NCBI GenBank assembly: GCA_032718475.1
Contig: JAUCBJ010001848.1
Location: forward strand, 1-64,000
Length of the DNA: 64,000 nucleotides
Origin: Nemertoderma westbladi
Lineage: Eukaryota > Xenacoelomorpha > Nemertodermatida > Nemertodermatidae
Direction of reading: 5' to 3'
Translations under genes and position numbers: made by a program
Notes under the pieces: generated by a model
Told to the model about the DNA's origin: nothing
The model's input: the letters and a program-made list of their open reading frames with translations, nothing else
The model's database searches: none
Shown: positions 60,922 to 64,000 of the stretch, in pieces
How positions within the stretch are numbered: position 1 is the first letter of the stretch
Layout of the letters: each line of letters begins with the position of its first letter

Positions 60922-61785
60922 ATATTATAGAAACAATGAATATAATAATGAATAAACGCATTTTTATTTAAAATTTAATTGACTTACTTTAAAGGCCCAT
61001 TTCCGCACTGCTTTTTTATGTGAGGTAATCTGAGCTTTTTTTTGAGCTGTTTCTCTAGCTTGTTTTGCAGATAGGGGGTGGGGGGGTGGGGAGTGGACGC
61101 AATTAATATTCATCCCTCTCCAGGGGAAATTCGACACAAATAACATTTGATTACTCTCAAAAATAAAACTGTAACCTGTTCTATTGTGTTTAGTTTATTA
61201 TTTTGGTTAACGTTAACGTTTTTGTTAACGTGCTACTGTAACCTGTGTTAAAATATTAATGTTCTGGAATTATATAATTATGATATTTGACCCAGTGTTT
61301 TTTTGAGCTTTATTCTATATTTTAGGTTTTATTATTCCAAAATTATCAGATTCGTCTTGAAGCGATGAATTTCTAGAAATTGTTTTTACTAAAAATGATC
61401 GAAATTAAGCTCAAAAGAAGCAGCGCGGAAACGGGCCTTATAGAATAACTTCAAACCAAAATCATTAAAAATAACACAATATATAATGATAATCAATAAA
61501 ACAATTATACCGAGTATTATTTTGAATATATTTAGAACACATTAATATACAAAAATGATAATCTCTACTTGGCCTAGGCCTACTACCAATGCTAAAACAC
61601 ACTAAAATTCAATACAATAAATATGGGCAATTCCAGTGTCGGACGATCGCAGACAATGAATGAATGAATTGAAGTAGAAGCTTAAGTAACCAATAATTAC
61701 AAATTATATTTACTTATTTATCAAGCACGTAAATATATTCATATATATTTGATAAATTCACAAATGGAGACGGAACTGTGGTTTC
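60922..61785. other. AT-rich non-coding stretch
   Basis: No gene or recognised element. A short GC-rich patch with a G run lies at about 61072-61100. Confidence 0.5.
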
Positions 61786-62729
61786 GTCGCGTTACGGCTA
61801 ATTTTTTGGGAGATTAGCCGTAACGCGACTTTCAAAGTCGCGGTACGGCTACTCTAAAAGTCGCGTTACGGCTAATTGTCGCGTTACGGCTAATCTATTG
61901 TCTTTCTTGGTTTTACATAGGAAATCATTATCAATATTATTCTATGGTGTTTACGTACAGATGAGGTCCGAAAAATGTAATGTAATAATGTTTTACAGCA
62001 TGGGAGTTTCGGAGGGGGGAGGGGGGGGGGGATTTTACCATCTTTCATACTGTATGTTCTTCGACAACCTCACATTCAATATAATATTGTATTCCATGGT
62101 ATTCTTAGTCACAATTCCCCGTTGAAAGTCCAGTTGCATTGGGAGAGGGTGGTGATCTCGACTGTCCATGTTGGTGTGTAGAGAATCACCCCTTCGCGGC
62201 CGAACCATTTCTTCCCAACCCACCACTGAACCACCCCTTCGTGACCGAACCATTACAACCCACCCCACCACCGCACCAAATGCCATACGCGGGCGCGATG
62301 ACTGGCTATTTCAAGAGCTTTAGTTTTAGATACTTTTGATTTGATTATTATAATGATAAAGTCAAAGCGCAATATTTCGGCAAAATACTGATATACTTTC
62401 GACCAATATACTTATGGTACTGTGTACTGTGGTACTCAATACAACAAAAATAATACAATAATTAATAAATTAAGTTTTTTTAGTTAACCCCTCCCCCCAC
62501 CCTGGAAACTCCCATGCTGTAAAACATTATTACATTACATTTTTCGAACCTTTATCATCTGTACATAAACACCATATAATAATATTGATAAGGATGCCCT
62601 ATGTAAAAACCAAGACAATACGTAGATTAGCCGTAACCCGACAATTAGCCGTTACGCGACTTTTTGAGTAGCTATACCGCGACTTTCAAAGTCGCGTTAG
62701 GGCTCTCTGAAAATTAGCCGTAACGCGAC
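61786..62729. mobile_element. Foldback-type MITE with long inverted repeats
   Basis: Arms of about 240 bp (61786-62030 and about 62490-62729) are inverted copies of each other around roughly 460 bp of unrelated sequence. Each arm starts with several copies of GTCGCGTTACGGCTAAT in alternating orientation. TTTC flanks both sides (61782-61785, 62730-62733) and may be the target duplication. No transposase ORF. Confidence 0.75.
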
Positions 62730-62739
62730 TTTCCGTAAT

Positions 62740-62822
62740 GCAAATTAATATATATATGCAAATTAATGTATATATGCAAATTAATGTATATGCGAAGTAA
62801 TGTATATGCGAAGTAATGCAGT
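62740..62822. repeat. Short AT-rich tandem repeat
   Basis: About five units of 15-17 bp related to 'gcaaattaatgtatat', changing to 'gcgaagtaatgtatat'. Confidence 0.75.
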
Positions 62823-63143
62823 GGTCGTAGCGTCATTGGATCAGTTTCATGGCAGTCCTCATGTCCTCCTATTAAAGAACAGTTTGTGAAAGTGTGATTG
62901 TGAACACAAATGATAAATTGAGAAATTATAAATGAGTAAGATTTAAATATTGACAAATTGATCTCAAACCGCAATTAAATATTACAAACGGATATCGAAG
63001 AAGCAAAATGGTACTGGTAGATACTGCTAATAAATGAAATATACTTATCATGCCCTATATTTTTTCTCATTTGCCGTTTATTTATGTAGGCCTACAGTAA
63101 CTGTAACACGGTCCAATGTACAACCTAATGTAGTACCGGTGTC
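62823..63143. other. Non-coding stretch between MITE and Penelope-like element
   Basis: No gene seen. It may include the 3' flank of the truncated Penelope-like element. Confidence 0.4.
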
Positions 63144-64000
63144 CTAGGCGAATCTGCAGTTTTCCCCGCAGTTGTGAAAGTGTTTGCTACACCTTAAATA
63201 TCTATAACGTTCATTGAGTATTTGGTTTCTGTGGAGATTAATTCGGTGTCTGAAGTCCATGGTCTGACCAATATAAGTTTCGGGACAGTTCTGACAATAC
63301 ATGACGTATACAACATTGGTGCTTCTGCAGGAAAGTTCGTGCTTAATTTTAAAAGTTTCCCCATTCTGCATAGTCAGGCTATCTCCCTCGACTAAAATGT
63401 CGCAAATGTCACAAAGTGAGTGTTTGCACTTAGTAATGCCAGGTGTAATCACTTTCTTTTGGCGGCCCAAAATGCTTTTTAGTGAAGGAGGTTGTCTAAA
63501 CGCACAGATTAGTCTTTTATTTTTCAAATTGTTCCCGATTCTCCCATTCCCCACAGATAGTAAGTTGTAGGCCGGTTTTATAATGTTATGAAACGGAATA
63601 ATAACATTTGGATTATATGTAGTAATGAAAGGGACAATGTCATGGCTGTTCTTTTTCTTTTTGAATCGAAGTTCAGTTGAGGACGTTTTTCGAATCTCTA
63701 CAATCGCGCGATTAATCAGATCAACTGGGTAGTGTCTTTTTCTCAGGTCTTCTTTTAGCTCTGAAAATCGGGTTTCTCTTATCACCTTGCCGTCAACAAT
63801 CATTCCAATTCGTCTGGCTAGACAGTATGGAATGTTCCGTAGAGTATTCTTATTGTGGGATGATCTATAATCAACATAGTTTCTAGCATCAGTTGGTTTG
63901 TGATATACTGTATATCGAGTGTTAATAAACCGTTTGTATTCATTACTAAAACATCTAGAAACGGTAACTTATCTGAGCTGTATTCGATTGTGAATTTCAG
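63144..64000 (-). pseudogene. Penelope-like element, reverse transcriptase end and GIY-YIG endonuclease, truncated
   Basis: The minus frame from 63803 to 63144 plus upstream sequence in two frames to the window edge. Upstream, LPFLDVLV and, after a one-base shift near 63925, HKPTDARNYVDYRSSHN are the thumb-region motifs of Penelope reverse transcriptases. Then come FRQPPSLKSIL, a Cys motif (CKHSLCDIC...ELSC) and the start of a GIY-YIG nuclease, VVYVMYCQNCPETYIGQT. The protein ends with CGENCRFA and a TAG, earlier than in usual Penelope proteins, so the nuclease C-terminus appears missing. The ATG at 63803 is internal. Confidence 0.8.

Overview
The window looks like metazoan nuclear DNA, probably from a marine or other aquatic invertebrate, and consists almost entirely of transposable elements nested inside one another. 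I see no host gene, no rRNA and no convincing functional tRNA. The animal origin is inferred from the element families: BEL/Pao and Ty3/gypsy LTR elements, an RTE-like non-LTR element, a restriction-like-endonuclease non-LTR element, a Penelope-like element, a TTAA-flanked MITE and a foldback-type MITE. The species cannot be named from the sequence. Labels BEL-A to BEL-D are mine.

Layout. (1) 1-5760, minus: a non-LTR retrotransposon with a reverse transcriptase and a C-terminal restriction-like endonuclease. Its N-terminal half is built of two 30-bp coding minisatellites. (2) 6472-8116, minus: a 5'-truncated RTE-like element (copy A) with an 11-bp target duplication, followed by a tRNA-like sequence and a long perfect palindrome. 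(3) 8525-15322 and about 55123-56942, plus: the two ends of an old BEL element (BEL-C). Its gag leader is interrupted at 9571-13850 by a head-to-tail dimer of the same RTE family (copies B and C). (4) 15322-17707, minus: a gag fragment of BEL-D. (5) 17708-52624, plus: BEL-A, a 35-kb composite bounded by long LTRs and a GAGTC target duplication. Without BEL-B and the LTR MITE it would be about 19 kb. (6) 28480-42623, minus: BEL-B, a relative of BEL-C, inserted in the BEL-A integrase. (7) 50098-51630: a piggyBac-like MITE in the right LTR of BEL-A only. (8) 56986-60916, plus: a young, apparently intact Ty3/gypsy element with a textbook -1 frameshift signal. (9) 61786-62729: a foldback MITE. (10) 63144-64000, minus: a Penelope-like element cut by the window end.

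How the parts work together. BEL-A and BEL-B each carry a gag/pol region plus a third large ORF after integrase. These ORF3 proteins are homologous to each other and to a remnant in BEL-C. They share a module resembling a DEDD-type 3'-5' exonuclease, and in BEL-A and BEL-B it is followed by three tandem zinc knuckles and a conserved tail. ORF3 is not an envelope gene. BEL-A also carries twelve copies of a 20-bp near-palindrome in coding and non-coding positions and in all three reading frames, with paired changes that keep the dyad. These two observations are the most likely to be new. Most genes other than those of the gypsy element carry stops or frameshifts, and the premature stops are mostly TGA.
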